A stretch of DNA of 21,138 nt, from assembly GCF_946481715.1 (NCBI RefSeq), contig NZ_CAMLOV010000091.1, positions 1 through 21,138 of the forward strand. Direction: 5' to 3'. Each line of letters starts with the position of its first letter. The first letter of the stretch is position 1. A program made the translations under genes and the position numbers. Under the pieces are notes generated by a model. It ran no database searches. It saw only the letters and a list, made by a program, of their open reading frames with translations, and was not told the DNA's origin. The DNA comes from an uncultured Mucilaginibacter sp. (GTDB taxonomy: Bacteria; Bacteroidota; Bacteroidia; Sphingobacteriales; Sphingobacteriaceae). Of this stretch, positions 1 to 8,178 are shown piece after piece.

Positions 1-519
1 GAAAGTTTTTATAACAATTGGGCGCACCCCGCGGTACGCATTGCCCGGCATTTGCAATACGAAGAATACATACTGAACGAGGTGGTGCCCCTGATGATGC
101 AAAAAAGCGGTGCCGCTTACCTGGAAGTTGCCGGTTGCAGTATGGGTGCTTACCACGCTTTAAACCTGGCTTTAAAACACCCGCATGTTTTTAAAAAAGT
201 AGTAAGCATGAGCGGCCGGTACGACCTTACCGAACAGGTAGACAATTTTAAAGACCTGCTGGACGGTTTTCATAACCAGGAGGTTTACTTTAATATGCCC
301 CGGCAGTACCTGGCCAATATGTACGAGCAGCAACTTTTAGCTTGCGTACGCAAATTGAACATTATACTGGCCATTGGGCAAACCGACCCGTTTTTGCATA
401 ACAACCAGGAAGTAAGCCGCCTGCTGTGGAGCAAGGATATCAATAACGAGTTTTACGTGTGGAACAATTATGCCCACCGCCCCCGCGATTGGAAAAAGAT
501 GGTGCAGTTGTATTTGTAA
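1..519 (+). CDS. Serine esterase, alpha/beta-hydrolase fold (5' end outside window)
   Basis: The reading frame is open from base 1 to the TAA at 517-519 and gives 172 residues. The TTG at 52 is an internal Leu codon, not a start, since clearly homologous-looking sequence (ESFYNNWAHP) precedes it. The nucleophile elbow is GCSMG, followed by the AYHALNLALKHP helix. The acid is probably the Asp in GQTDPF, and the catalytic His probably lies in NNYAHRPRDW near the end. This arrangement fits the putative esterase family (esterase D/YbbA-like relatives) that hydrolyses carboxylic or thioester substrates; the natural substrate is unknown. The whole alpha/beta core after the elbow is present, so the C-terminus is intact. 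No partner gene is visible; the next + strand gene lies almost 400 bases away across AT-rich DNA. Confidence 0.85.
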   Translation, partial: ESFYNNWAHPAVRIARHLQYEEYILNEVVPLMMQKSGAAYLEVAGCSMGAYHALNLALKHPHVFKKVVSMSGRYDLTEQVDNFKDLLDGFHNQEVYFNMPRQYLANMYEQQLLACVRKLNIILAIGQTDPFLHNNQEVSRLLWSKDINNEFYVWNNYAHRPRDWKKMVQLYL

Positions 520-916
520 GGGGTTATATTTGCCAACAGCCATCGCTATAATACAACCTTTGTGTTCCATTGGCGTGCATAGCAGCCAATACCTGTTAAA
601 AAATCCACTACACCTTTTTTGTACAGTACTGCATTACCTTTTGAGTAAATTCTAAATGGGGGTATGCAATTTCTCTAACTGCTTGTACCCCGCGTTTAGC
701 CCATCTAAAGGATTCTGCGGTTGTAGGCTTCAATTTCTAATTTGCGCTTAGCTACAAACTCTTCTTCGGTATATATTTTAGGTGATTGGTCACGAGCGCA
801 AATTGCTAATTTATTTAGTAATTTGCAAGTGTCAAGTTCCTTTGTCAAAAACTCATTTAACCATCCATGCAAATACAATCATAATTTATACCTTGCTTAT
901 TATTTAAACCTAATTG
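520..916. other. Intergenic stretch between esterase and restriction-modification gene
   Basis: This 397-base stretch has no intact gene that I can support. It marks the switch from balanced composition (esterase) to AT-rich accessory DNA. It holds an imperfect hairpin at 569-590 (ATTGGC/GCCAAT arms, no T-run after it) and a decayed minus-strand coding fragment at 608-878. The + strand open frame from 742 starts with TTG, runs into the next gene and resembles no protein. I saw no convincing promoter or tRNA. No repeat shared with the right boundary of the insert was found by eye. Confidence 0.5.
608..878 (-). pseudogene. Possible frameshifted remnant of a small unknown gene
   Basis: Reading leftwards, the frame from 878 to the stop at 705 gives 57 residues (starting LYLHGWLNEF, including KIYTEEEFVAKRK). 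A second frame open from 736 to the stop at 608 continues with 42 residues (TAESFRWAKRGVQ, then YPHLEFTQKVMQY). The two frames overlap at 705-736. Both have amphipathic, protein-like composition, and neither has a good ATG. Together they look like one small gene of about 90 residues broken by a frameshift and lacking its start. I do not recognise the family. It could also be chance open frames, since each is short. Confidence 0.3.
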
Positions 917-3900
917 ATGACCATTTCTCAATACCTCGAAAGCCTTCAATCCCGCTATAAAACGGGCATCGCCACTGAGCATACATATCGTGGGTATTTA
1001 CAAACACTTTTAGAAAGCATAGCGCAAGGCGTCACCGTAACCAATGAGCCCGCAAGAATAAAATGCGGTGCTCCAGATTATATTTTGACTCGCAAAGAAA
1101 TACCGGTTGGTTATATTGAGGCAAAAGACATTGGCAAAGACATTCGGCATAAAGATTACAAAGAACAGTTCGAACGGTATAAGAAGTCATTAAACAACTT
1201 AATTATTACTGATTATTTAGAGTTTGAACTTTATATCGATGGGGAGTTCAAAACCAAAGTTAGCATAGCTAAAATTGAAGGACTTGATGTTAAACCATTG
1301 CCCGAAAATTTTGAGGAATTCACTACTTTAATTCGCAGTTTTTGTACGTATGTAGGCCAAACTATTAAATCTTCTCAAAAACTTGCCACGATGATGGCAG
1401 ACAAAGCAAAGCTGTTATCACAGGTGATTGAAAAGGCATTAAATAGCGATGTAGAGAATGAAGCGAACAGTTCGCTTAAAGACCAAATGTACGCCTTTAA
1501 AGATATTTTAATACATGATATTAAGCCACGTGAATTTGCAGACATATACGCACAAACCATAGCCTACGGGATGTTTGCCGCGCGACTACACGATACAACG
1601 CTAAATGACTTTTCTCGCCAGGAAGCAGCTGAACTAATTCCAAAAACAAATCCTTTTTTACGCAAGCTATTTCAATACGTTGCAGGATATGATTTGGATA
1701 GCCGGATCGTATGGATAGTTGATGCTTTGGCCGACATATTTCGGGCTACTGATGTAGCTTCTCTCTTAAAAAACTTTGGTAGCGCTACTCAAACACATGA
1801 CCCGATTATACACTTTTACGAAACGTTTCTGGCAGAATATGACCCCGCATTAAGAAAAGCGAGAGGGGTTTGGTACACTCCTGAACCTGTAGTCAATTTT
1901 ATTGTGCGTGCCGTTGATGACATTTTAAAGTCGGAGTTTAATTTGCCAAATGGATTGGCGGATAACAGCAAAATCAAAATAAAGCGAAAATCGGTTACTA
2001 AGGCTACTGCTGACCAGCGGTCTAAATTAAAAGAAGTAGAAACAGAGGTTGAAGTACATAAGGTGCAGATACTCGATCCGGCTACAGGTACGGGTACGTT
2101 TCTGGCAGAAATAGTAAAACACATTTACAATAAATATAGAGGGCAACAGGGCATCTGGAGCAGCTATGTTGAAAATCACTTGATTCCTCGTCTTAATGGG
2201 TTTGAACTTCTAATGGCAAGTTATGCTATGGCCCACTTAAAAATGGATTTGTTACTTAAAGATACGGGCTACAAACCTACGCGCGAACAGCGCTTTCGCA
2301 TTTATTTAACTAATAGCCTTGAAGAACATCATGTGGATACCGGCACCCTGTTTGCCAATTGGCTGAGCAGTGAAGCTAATGAGGCCAACCATATTAAGCG
2401 CGATACGCCCGTGATGGTGGTAATGGGCAATCCGCCTTATAGCGGCGAAAGCGCAAACAAGGGCGAATGGATCATGAATCTAATGGAGGATTACAAGAAA
2501 GAACCGGGAGGAAAAGAAAAGTTAAAAGAAAGAAATCCGAAATGGATAAACGACGATTACGTAAAGTTCCTTCGCTACGGTCAGCATTTTATAGAAAAAA
2601 ATGGAGAGGGTATTTTAGCTTTTATCAATCCACATGGTTTTTTAGATAATCCAACCTTTAGAGGCATGCGTTGGAATTTGCTTAAAACATATGACAAGAT
2701 TTACACTATCGACTTACATGGTAATGGAACTAAAAAAGAGGTTTCTCCTGATGGAACAATCGATGTTAATGTTTTTGATATTATGCAAGGGGTAAGTATC
2801 AATATATTCATAAAGAAGGGAAGTAAATCAAAAAGCGACCTAGCGACGTTCCTTCATTTTGACCTATTTGGAAGAAGAGATTATAAATACAACTTCCTTT
2901 CTAAAGAATCGATCAATTCAATTCCATTTAAGAAAATCATCATAAAATCTCCAATGTATTTTATGGTGGATAAAAATCTTGATACGGAATCTTTTTACGA
3001 AAAGGGTTTTAAACTCGACGTCTTATTTGTTCAAAATAATTTGGGTTTTGTTACTGCAAGAGACTCTTTTACAATTCACAATTCCATAACACAAGTCCGG
3101 GACATTGTTGAAGAATTCCTTAGGCTAGACGACGAATCCGCAAGAAATAAGTTCAGTTTGGGAAAAGATGTCAGAGATTGGCAAGTGAATTATGCTCGAA
3201 AAGATTTGATAAACCATTATCCCAATAAAGGCAAATTTGTTAAAATCTCATATCGACCATTTGACGAAAAATACACCTACTACACCGGAAAATCAAAAGG
3301 TTTTCATTGCTATCCACGAAATGAGATTATGCAACATATGCTTCATGGAGAAAACATAGCTTTAAATTTATGTAAAATTGGGCGGTCGGTTGATTCTCAT
3401 ATATATTTTGTAAGCAAATTTCTTACTGACAAAAATTTAGTGTCATCTTTAGATAGCGTCAACACTTTCCCAATTTACTTATATAATCAAAATCATGGGC
3501 AGTTGACAACTGAAGAGAACTCAATTCGTGTTCCAAACTTTAACAAAGAATTAATTCAACAAATAGCTGCCACCTTAGCTTTAACTTTCACCGACGAAAA
3601 AGGACAAAACGAAAATAGCTTCGCCCCGATAGACCTGTTAGACTACATTTATGCTGTATTGCACAGCCCAACCTACCGCGAAAAGTATAAAGAGTTTTTA
3701 AAAATAGATTTCCCCCGTGTACCTTACCCTAACGATGTTACAATATTTTGGCATCTGGTAAAATTAGGCGGCGAAATAAGGCAACTGCATTTACTGGAAA
3801 GCGCACAGGTAGATAACTACATCACAACATATCCCGAGGGTGGTGATAACGTGCTAGTTGCCCCCAAATATGATAACGGTCGGGCGTACATCAATCCTAC

Positions 3901-4096
3901 ACAATATTTTGATGGCGTGCCCCAAAGCACATGGAACTTTTACATCGGCGGCTACCAGCCCGCACAAAAGTGGCTTAAAGATAGGAAAGGGCGTGAGTTA
4001 AGCTTTGACGATATCTTACATTACCAGCGTATGATAGTTGCGCTTAGTGAAACTGAAAGAATAATGGGCGAGATTGATAAAATAGATTTTGAGTAA
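917..4096 (+). CDS. Single-chain restriction-modification enzyme (type IIG / type ISP-like)
   Basis: This 1059-residue protein probably both methylates adenine and cuts DNA at one recognition sequence. An N-terminal PD-(D/E)xK nuclease is suggested by D54 (in GAPDYIL) and E68-A-K70 (in GYIEAKD). A helical linker follows. The N6-adenine methylase has motif I DPATGTG at 387-393 and motif IV NPPY at 505-508. The last 200 residues (DYIYAVLHSPTYREKYKEFL onward) match the style of the type ISP specificity domain. No SF2 helicase motifs lie between nuclease and methylase, so it is shorter than classical type ISP enzymes such as LlaGI and closer to type IIG. The start is the ATG at 917; a TTG three bases earlier is in frame but less likely. 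Composition is uneven: the central part, about residues 520-880, is much more AT-rich than the ends. An ATPase gene follows 101 bp downstream on the same strand. The recognition sequence cannot be read. Confidence 0.85.
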   Translation: MTISQYLESLQSRYKTGIATEHTYRGYLQTLLESIAQGVTVTNEPARIKCGAPDYILTRKEIPVGYIEAKDIGKDIRHKDYKEQFERYKKSLNNLIITDYLEFELYIDGEFKTKVSIAKIEGLDVKPLPENFEEFTTLIRSFCTYVGQTIKSSQKLATMMADKAKLLSQVIEKALNSDVENEANSSLKDQMYAFKDILIHDIKPREFADIYAQTIAYGMFAARLHDTTLNDFSRQEAAELIPKTNPFLRKLFQYVAGYDLDSRIVWIVDALADIFRATDVASLLKNFGSATQTHDPIIHFYETFLAEYDPALRKARGVWYTPEPVVNFIVRAVDDILKSEFNLPNGLADNSKIKIKRKSVTKATADQRSKLKEVETEVEVHKVQILDPATGTGTFLAEIVKHIYNKYRGQQGIWSSYVENHLIPRLNGFELLMASYAMAHLKMDLLLKDTGYKPTREQRFRIYLTNSLEEHHVDTGTLFANWLSSEANEANHIKRDTPVMVVMGNPPYSGESANKGEWIMNLMEDYKKEPGGKEKLKERNPKWINDDYVKFLRYGQHFIEKNGEGILAFINPHGFLDNPTFRGMRWNLLKTYDKIYTIDLHGNGTKKEVSPDGTIDVNVFDIMQGVSINIFIKKGSKSKSDLATFLHFDLFGRRDYKYNFLSKESINSIPFKKIIIKSPMYFMVDKNLDTESFYEKGFKLDVLFVQNNLGFVTARDSFTIHNSITQVRDIVEEFLRLDDESARNKFSLGKDVRDWQVNYARKDLINHYPNKGKFVKISYRPFDEKYTYYTGKSKGFHCYPRNEIMQHMLHGENIALNLCKIGRSVDSHIYFVSKFLTDKNLVSSLDSVNTFPIYLYNQNHGQLTTEENSIRVPNFNKELIQQIAATLALTFTDEKGQNENSFAPIDLLDYIYAVLHSPTYREKYKEFLKIDFPRVPYPNDVTIFWHLVKLGGEIRQLHLLESAQVDNYITTYPEGGDNVLVAPKYDNGRAYINPTQYFDGVPQSTWNFYIGGYQPAQKWLKDRKGRELSFDDILHYQRMIVALSETERIMGEIDKIDFE

Positions 4097-4143
4097 TAGC
4101 GATAATAAAATTCATTCAATTTGATAGCCTGAACCATTGTCGG

Positions 4144-4176
4144 TTGAAGCCAATTCCTTGCAACTATATATATTTA
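4144..4176 (+). promoter_or_regulatory. Candidate Bacteroidota promoter for the ATPase gene
   Basis: TTG at 4144-4146 and TATATTTA at 4169-4176 are 22 bp apart. They approximate the Bacteroidota -33 TTTG and -7 TAnnTTTG elements, with the last base of the -7 box differing. Transcription would start near 4183, leaving a leader of about 15 bases before the ATG at 4198. In AT-rich DNA such matches arise easily, so this is only suggestive that the ATPase can be expressed apart from the upstream enzyme. Confidence 0.3.
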
Positions 4177-4197
4177 TTAATAGAAATCAAACGTTAA

Positions 4198-5841
4198 ATG
4201 AAACCTAAACATAAAGTCACTACTAAATTCAAATTTAGCAAATTCATAGAAATAGGCTCACCAGATGCCGAAACTGATAATTTACTCGAAAAAGTATTTA
4301 TTGAAAACGATGCTTTTAACGCGTTGATTGATATGAATAATCAGCGGTCTCTATTAATAGGTCGAACGGGAAGTGGCAAATCAGCAATTTTAAAACGCAT
4401 AGAATCGACACAAGATAAAGTGTGTCGGATTGAACCGGAAGCTATGTCGCTCAGATTTTTATCTAACTCAACAATGTTAGATTATTTTCAAAAGATCGAC
4501 GTCAATTTAAGTTTCTTTTATAAAATTTTATGGAAGCATGTTTTTATAATTGAATTGTTAAGATTGCATTTATCTTATGATAATCAGAAAAAAAACAATT
4601 GGTTTTTGACTATTAAGGAAAAGTTATCGTCAAAAAAGAACAATCCAAAAAGGGCAAAGGCACTTGAGTATTTTGATAAGTGGGGACAAGAGTTTTGGTT
4701 AGATACTGAAAAACGGGTTAAAGAAATCGAAAGCGTTGTATGTAAAAAATTCGAAAATGAGGTTGGTGCGCAGGTGTCGGTTTTAAAAGCTCAATATACG
4801 AAAGGAGTTGACCATAAGGAGAGTATAAAAACCGATATAAAAAATAAAGCCGAGCATGTAATAAGCGAGGCCTTAGCCAATGATATACATGAAATTGTTA
4901 ATATATTAAAGGAAGAGATTTTTATCGATACTAAGCAAAAGCACTTCATCATAATAGATGATTTAGATAAAGAGTGGATACCATCTACAATGCGCTACGA
5001 TTTGATAGGTGCTATGATTGAAGTGATAAAAGAGTTTCAGGTGTTTTCAGGAGTAAAAATTATCATCTCGCTTAGAGATAATTTATACCAAATGATTTTT
5101 TCTGGTGCCGCGCATAAAGGTGGGCAACGAGAAAAATTTAAACCTTTATATGTAACGTTAAACTGGTCTAAAGTTGAACTCCAAGAATTGCTGAACAGGC
5201 GGTTGTATTTAGTGACAGATACTGTTTTAGATGTAAAATCAGCATTTATCAAAAATTATAACAATGTTAGTGGTTTTGATTACCTATTAGATAGAACATT
5301 CTTTCGACCCCGCGACGTAATTTCATTTGTAAACCACATAATCGAAGCTTCGGCAAACAAGTCTTCCTTTTCGTTTGATGTTATCCGGAAAGCTGAAATT
5401 CCATACTCGAAAGACAGATTACAAGCCATCGAGGATGAATGGGGAGAAAATTATGGTGAAATTCAGAATCTTTTCAAATTCTTGTACGGAAAGTTTAATG
5501 GTTTCAATTTCAAAAATATCAAGGAAGACGATTTCACAAGTATATTACTTGATGACAAAGCGAGTCAAACCTATAAAGGCGAACTGAGTGATGTTATTGT
5601 CAAATGGCAAAAAAATCAAATACCTTTTTCTGTTTTTTTAAAACAAGTCATTTATCTTTTATACATGTTTGGAATAATTGGAATCAAAAGAAGTCCTACT
5701 CATCCTATTGAATTCTTTTATGAGGATAATACATCCATTACATTAACAGATATTACTAACGACTGCAAAATTTATATCCACAAGGCTTTTTATTCAGCGT
5801 TAAAAATCAATACTAAAGATCAAGAACAAACACACTATTAG
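4198..5841 (+). CDS. P-loop ATPase, Sll1717-like, probable defence-associated protein
   Basis: The 547-residue protein has a Walker A motif GRTGSGKS at 55-62 and a Walker B motif IIIDDLD at 251-257. A sensor-like Arg is at 293 in IISLRDNLY, the arrangement seen in STAND/KAP-like and Sll1717-family ATPases. Between Walker A and B lies a long, highly charged helical insert (about 130-245), probably coiled coil. The C-terminal part, including FFRPRDVISFVNHI, looks like a helical lid and winged-helix region. No signal peptide, membrane segment or nuclease motif is seen, so it is probably cytoplasmic and lacks a recognisable effector domain. It sits 101 bp after the restriction-modification gene on the same strand and is even more AT-rich (14 G/C in the 60 bases 4561-4620), which fits horizontal acquisition. 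The family assignment is from motif style only. Its biochemical role is unknown; regulation of, or partnership with, the neighbouring enzyme is an inference. Confidence 0.7.
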   Translation: MKPKHKVTTKFKFSKFIEIGSPDAETDNLLEKVFIENDAFNALIDMNNQRSLLIGRTGSGKSAILKRIESTQDKVCRIEPEAMSLRFLSNSTMLDYFQKIDVNLSFFYKILWKHVFIIELLRLHLSYDNQKKNNWFLTIKEKLSSKKNNPKRAKALEYFDKWGQEFWLDTEKRVKEIESVVCKKFENEVGAQVSVLKAQYTKGVDHKESIKTDIKNKAEHVISEALANDIHEIVNILKEEIFIDTKQKHFIIIDDLDKEWIPSTMRYDLIGAMIEVIKEFQVFSGVKIIISLRDNLYQMIFSGAAHKGGQREKFKPLYVTLNWSKVELQELLNRRLYLVTDTVLDVKSAFIKNYNNVSGFDYLLDRTFFRPRDVISFVNHIIEASANKSSFSFDVIRKAEIPYSKDRLQAIEDEWGENYGEIQNLFKFLYGKFNGFNFKNIKEDDFTSILLDDKASQTYKGELSDVIVKWQKNQIPFSVFLKQVIYLLYMFGIIGIKRSPTHPIEFFYEDNTSITLTDITNDCKIYIHKAFYSALKINTKDQEQTHY

Positions 5842-5855
5842 TTTTTACCACCGCC

Positions 5856-5879
5856 CAGTCAGGCGTCCACGCCTGACTG
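5856..5879. repeat. Palindromic element 1, 10-bp stem with TCCA loop
   Basis: CAGTCAGGCG and CGCCTGACTG are perfect complements around the tetraloop TCCA. It lies 15 bases after the ATPase stop codon. It is not followed by a T-run, so a REP-like repeat is a better reading than a factor-independent terminator, although it could still slow polymerase or protect the 3' end. Its core GCGTCCACGC recurs twice within the next 90 bases. Confidence 0.7.
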
Positions 5880-5888
5880 TAAACATTT

Positions 5889-5906
5889 GTCAGCGTCCAC
5901 GCTGAC
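5889..5906. repeat. Palindromic element 2, 7-bp stem with TCCA loop
   Basis: GTCAGCG and CGCTGAC pair perfectly around TCCA. It carries the same GCGTCCACGC core and the same GTCAG-type arm as the element 10 bases upstream, so the two are clearly related copies with different stem lengths. Confidence 0.65.
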
Positions 5907-5947
5907 GTGAATGACGAACTAATTTAAAGAGCTTCTATTCCGCGTAG

Positions 5948-5967
5948 TTTAAGCGTGGACGCCTAAA
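5948..5967. repeat. Palindromic element 3, inverted copy with TGGA loop
   Basis: TTTAAGCG and CGCCTAAA pair around TGGA with one A-C mismatch. The core GCGTGGACGC is the reverse complement of the core of the two preceding elements. Two direct copies and one inverted copy thus lie between the ATPase and the convergent M1 peptidase gene. Confidence 0.55.
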
Positions 5968-6014
5968 ATGTAGCCGGGTGTGGTTGACTTAATTATTTCA
6001 TATTCCTTAATCTG

Positions 6015-7643
6015 CTACTGAATAATCACCCGCTTAAAATACCATCCCTTCGGGTCAACCACCGGCTGCGTTTTACTTATAATTTTAAAAGGTGTGCTTT
6101 TATTAGCAGCTATGGTGGTATGTAAAATTCCCTTATCTGTTAAAATATCTACCGGTAGCTCCATCGGGCTGTTTTTTATGCTGAGGATATAGGTATCGGG
6201 CCGGGTGCGTTTCAGTTCGAAATCCATGGTGTTGGTGGTCCTCAAATAAAAATCGAACAAGGCATCCAGGTTGCGGCCCGATTGCTTGTTGAAGAACGCC
6301 TGCACATCCTGCGTGGTGAAGAACTGGTTGTAGGGGTATTTTACATCGGTTGCAAACTTTTTTAGCGCCGGGAAAAACACGCTGTCGCCCAGTACATGCC
6401 TCAGGGTATGCATAAAAAACGATCCCTTGGCGTATACATCGCCGCTATACACCACGGCCATATCAAGCCCCTCGCCCTGCACCGCAGGTTTTAGCCCGCG
6501 TATACCCGCCCGCTGCGATACCATTACAGAATCGTACGCGGCCTCTCCCATGGTTTCCTTAAAAAACAGCGCCTCGGCGTAGGTGTTTATGCCTTCCTGT
6601 ATCCACATGTGCGCCCAATCTTTATTGGTGATCTTGTTGGCCCACCACTCGTGCCCAAACTCGTGGAACAGGTTTGCCGAATAATCGAGCCCGCCCGGGT
6701 ATTTATCGTATTTAAACTTATCGCCATAAGTTACCATGGTTTGGTGCTCCATTCCCGGATTGGGCACTTCGGCAATGCCTATCTTTTCTTTTATCCAGGG
6801 GTATTCGCCAAAGTATTTTTCCAGGATGCGGGTATCGCGTGCGCGGATATCTATCACGTGGTTAGCGTGGGCGGTATCCTCCTCCAGCACGTAAAACTGG
6901 ATGGGTACGGTATGCCCGGCTACCGTGGTATAAGGGCGACTGTATACTTTGTATTTGGCAATATTGAACACCACGCAATAGTTGCTAATGGTGTAGTTGG
7001 TTTTCCAATGCCAGGTAGCTTTATCCTTGCCCACATTTTTTACGCCCTGCAACAGGCCCGGGCCGGCTACCGAAAGCCCCTTGGGGATGGTAATAAACAT
7101 ATCCACACCTTCGTTGGGTTCATCGCTGGGGTGGTCTTTACAGGGGAAATAAACCTGCGCGCCCTGTAGCTGGCAATTGATAACTACCCAGGGGTTGCCG
7201 GCCTTATCGGCCGTCCAGGTGAAGCCTCCCTGCCATGGTGGCCTTACCGCAACGGGTGGTTCGCCGCCATAATTAATGCGGATTAGGTGTTTGCCCGCAG
7301 CGTAACCCGCTTTGTTGATGATGAAGATAGAATCGCCCTTTTGCTGAAAGGAGGCGTTAGCTTTATCCACCAGTATTTTATGCACGCTGAGGAGGTGCAC
7401 CAGATCGAACAATAAAGTATCCGTCGGTTTGGAAAGGATAAGGCTGATCTCGTTGTAGCCATCGATGCTCTTTTTGGGGATATCTACATCCAGCGCAATG
7501 GTATAATGGCGGATATCCATAATGGTCTGCAGGGGGCGCAACTTGCCGCCCGCGCTCATGTATTTGATGTCGCGGTTTTGGGCAGAAACATGGCTGGTTG
7601 CCAATAATAGGATAAGGTAAAACAGTTGCCGGGCGGTTTTCAT
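6015..7643 (-). CDS. Secreted M1-family metallopeptidase
   Basis: This 542-residue zinc aminopeptidase-like protein removes residues from the N-terminus of peptides. A signal peptide (LFYLILLLATSHVSAQ) ends near residue 21, so it acts in the periplasm or at the surface. The N-terminal beta domain covers about 40-250. The exopeptidase motif is GMEHQ at 297-301, and the zinc site is HEFGH at 327-331 with the third ligand E350 exactly 18 residues on (IQEGINTYAE). A probable catalytic Tyr is at 404 (VYAKGSF). All key residues are present, and the length suits the shorter bacterial M1 members without an ERAP1-type C-terminal domain. It is convergent with the ATPase gene, and composition is back to balanced (27 G/C in 6661-6720). 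No promoter was convincing in the 81 bases upstream. Confidence 0.92.
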   Translation of the reverse strand: MKTARQLFYLILLLATSHVSAQNRDIKYMSAGGKLRPLQTIMDIRHYTIALDVDIPKKSIDGYNEISLILSKPTDTLLFDLVHLLSVHKILVDKANASFQQKGDSIFIINKAGYAAGKHLIRINYGGEPPVAVRPPWQGGFTWTADKAGNPWVVINCQLQGAQVYFPCKDHPSDEPNEGVDMFITIPKGLSVAGPGLLQGVKNVGKDKATWHWKTNYTISNYCVVFNIAKYKVYSRPYTTVAGHTVPIQFYVLEEDTAHANHVIDIRARDTRILEKYFGEYPWIKEKIGIAEVPNPGMEHQTMVTYGDKFKYDKYPGGLDYSANLFHEFGHEWWANKITNKDWAHMWIQEGINTYAEALFFKETMGEAAYDSVMVSQRAGIRGLKPAVQGEGLDMAVVYSGDVYAKGSFFMHTLRHVLGDSVFFPALKKFATDVKYPYNQFFTTQDVQAFFNKQSGRNLDALFDFYLRTTNTMDFELKRTRPDTYILSIKNSPMELPVDILTDKGILHTTIAANKSTPFKIISKTQPVVDPKGWYFKRVIIQ

Positions 7644-7724
7644 GTTAAGGCTTTTAAGGCAACAAAATAGGTATTTGTGGTGGGATTGGAAAGGGTGACT
7701 TTGCTTAGTGCCCGGTGATCTTAC

Positions 7725-8129
7725 TTAAGCTTGAGCCCTTACAAGCAGCATAGCAATAATTATGGGTATGATAAAACTGCCTATCGAAAATAAAAAATAC
7801 CACAAGTAGAGTTTACCATTGTGATACTTATAATTCTTTACTAAACTTTCATATCTCTCTTTATAGATAATTAGAAAATAATTCAAAATTATAAAAGGAA
7901 TAAGAAGGCTGATTGAATACGACAAAAAAGCATTAAGCAGTTTTATTGAGAAAATGTTTATACTGATGAATATGGGTATATGGCACCAAAAGGATATCGT
8001 TAAAAGATTAAGCCCCTGACATAAAGACATTGGTATGAGCGTATAAATTTTCCAATTTCGCCGTTCGCCGTTAGTGCTTTTTTCCCAAACAACTGCGTCA
8101 GTCCAAATTTTATAATAAATATTTTCCAT
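7725..8129 (-). CDS. Small integral membrane protein of unknown function
   Basis: From the ATG at 8129 the protein has 134 residues. A GTG at 8141 is in frame but lies inside a terminator hairpin, so I prefer the ATG. The N-terminal 30 residues are soluble and charged (ENIYYKIWTDAVVWEKS). Three or four hydrophobic segments follow, around SFWCHIPIFISINIF, FLSYSISLLIPFIILNYFLI and WYFLFSIGSFIIPIIIAMLL. A basic, Tyr-rich loop (YKERYESLVKNYKYHNGK) lies between the last two. I do not recognise the family. Only one base separates the start codon from the T-run of the preceding terminator, so expression would need readthrough or a promoter inside the hairpin region. It is more AT-rich than its neighbours. 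Confidence 0.55.
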   Translation of the reverse strand: MENIYYKIWTDAVVWEKSTNGERRNWKIYTLIPMSLCQGLNLLTISFWCHIPIFISINIFSIKLLNAFLSYSISLLIPFIILNYFLIIYKERYESLVKNYKYHNGKLYLWYFLFSIGSFIIPIIIAMLLVRAQA

Positions 8130-8130
8130 C

Positions 8131-8155
8131 AAAAAAGCCACCTGTTGGGTGGCTT
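8131..8155 (-). terminator. Factor-independent terminator of the DUF1080/cytochrome operon
   Basis: On the minus strand AAGCCACC and GGTGGCTT form an 8-bp stem around CAACA, and the T-run ends at 8131. It lies 76 bases past the stop of the DUF1080 gene, which it should terminate. It directly abuts the start codon of the next small gene. Confidence 0.8.
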
Positions 8156-8178
8156 AAATGTATAAATATTTTTTGTCC

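Noticed and set aside
569..590. Hairpin ATTGGC/GCCAAT as terminator of the esterase
   Set aside because: The stem is interrupted by a bulge and no T-run follows directly on the + strand.
742..960. Open frame of 72 codons on the + strand before the restriction-modification gene
   Set aside because: It starts with TTG, overlaps the start of the well-supported next gene and has no protein-like features. The minus strand here looks more like coding relic.
917..5841. BREX, DISARM or Dnd-type multi-gene defence system
   Set aside because: No PglZ phosphatase, BrxC-like giant ATPase, helicase or Dnd genes are present; only one methylase-nuclease and one ATPase are seen.
520..6014. Integrative element with attachment sites
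   Set aside because: No integrase, transposase or tRNA is present, and I found no direct repeat shared by the two borders by eye.
6609..7169. 186-codon open frame antisense to the M1 peptidase
   Set aside because: The opposite strand carries intact catalytic motifs; the antisense translation has no recognisable feature.
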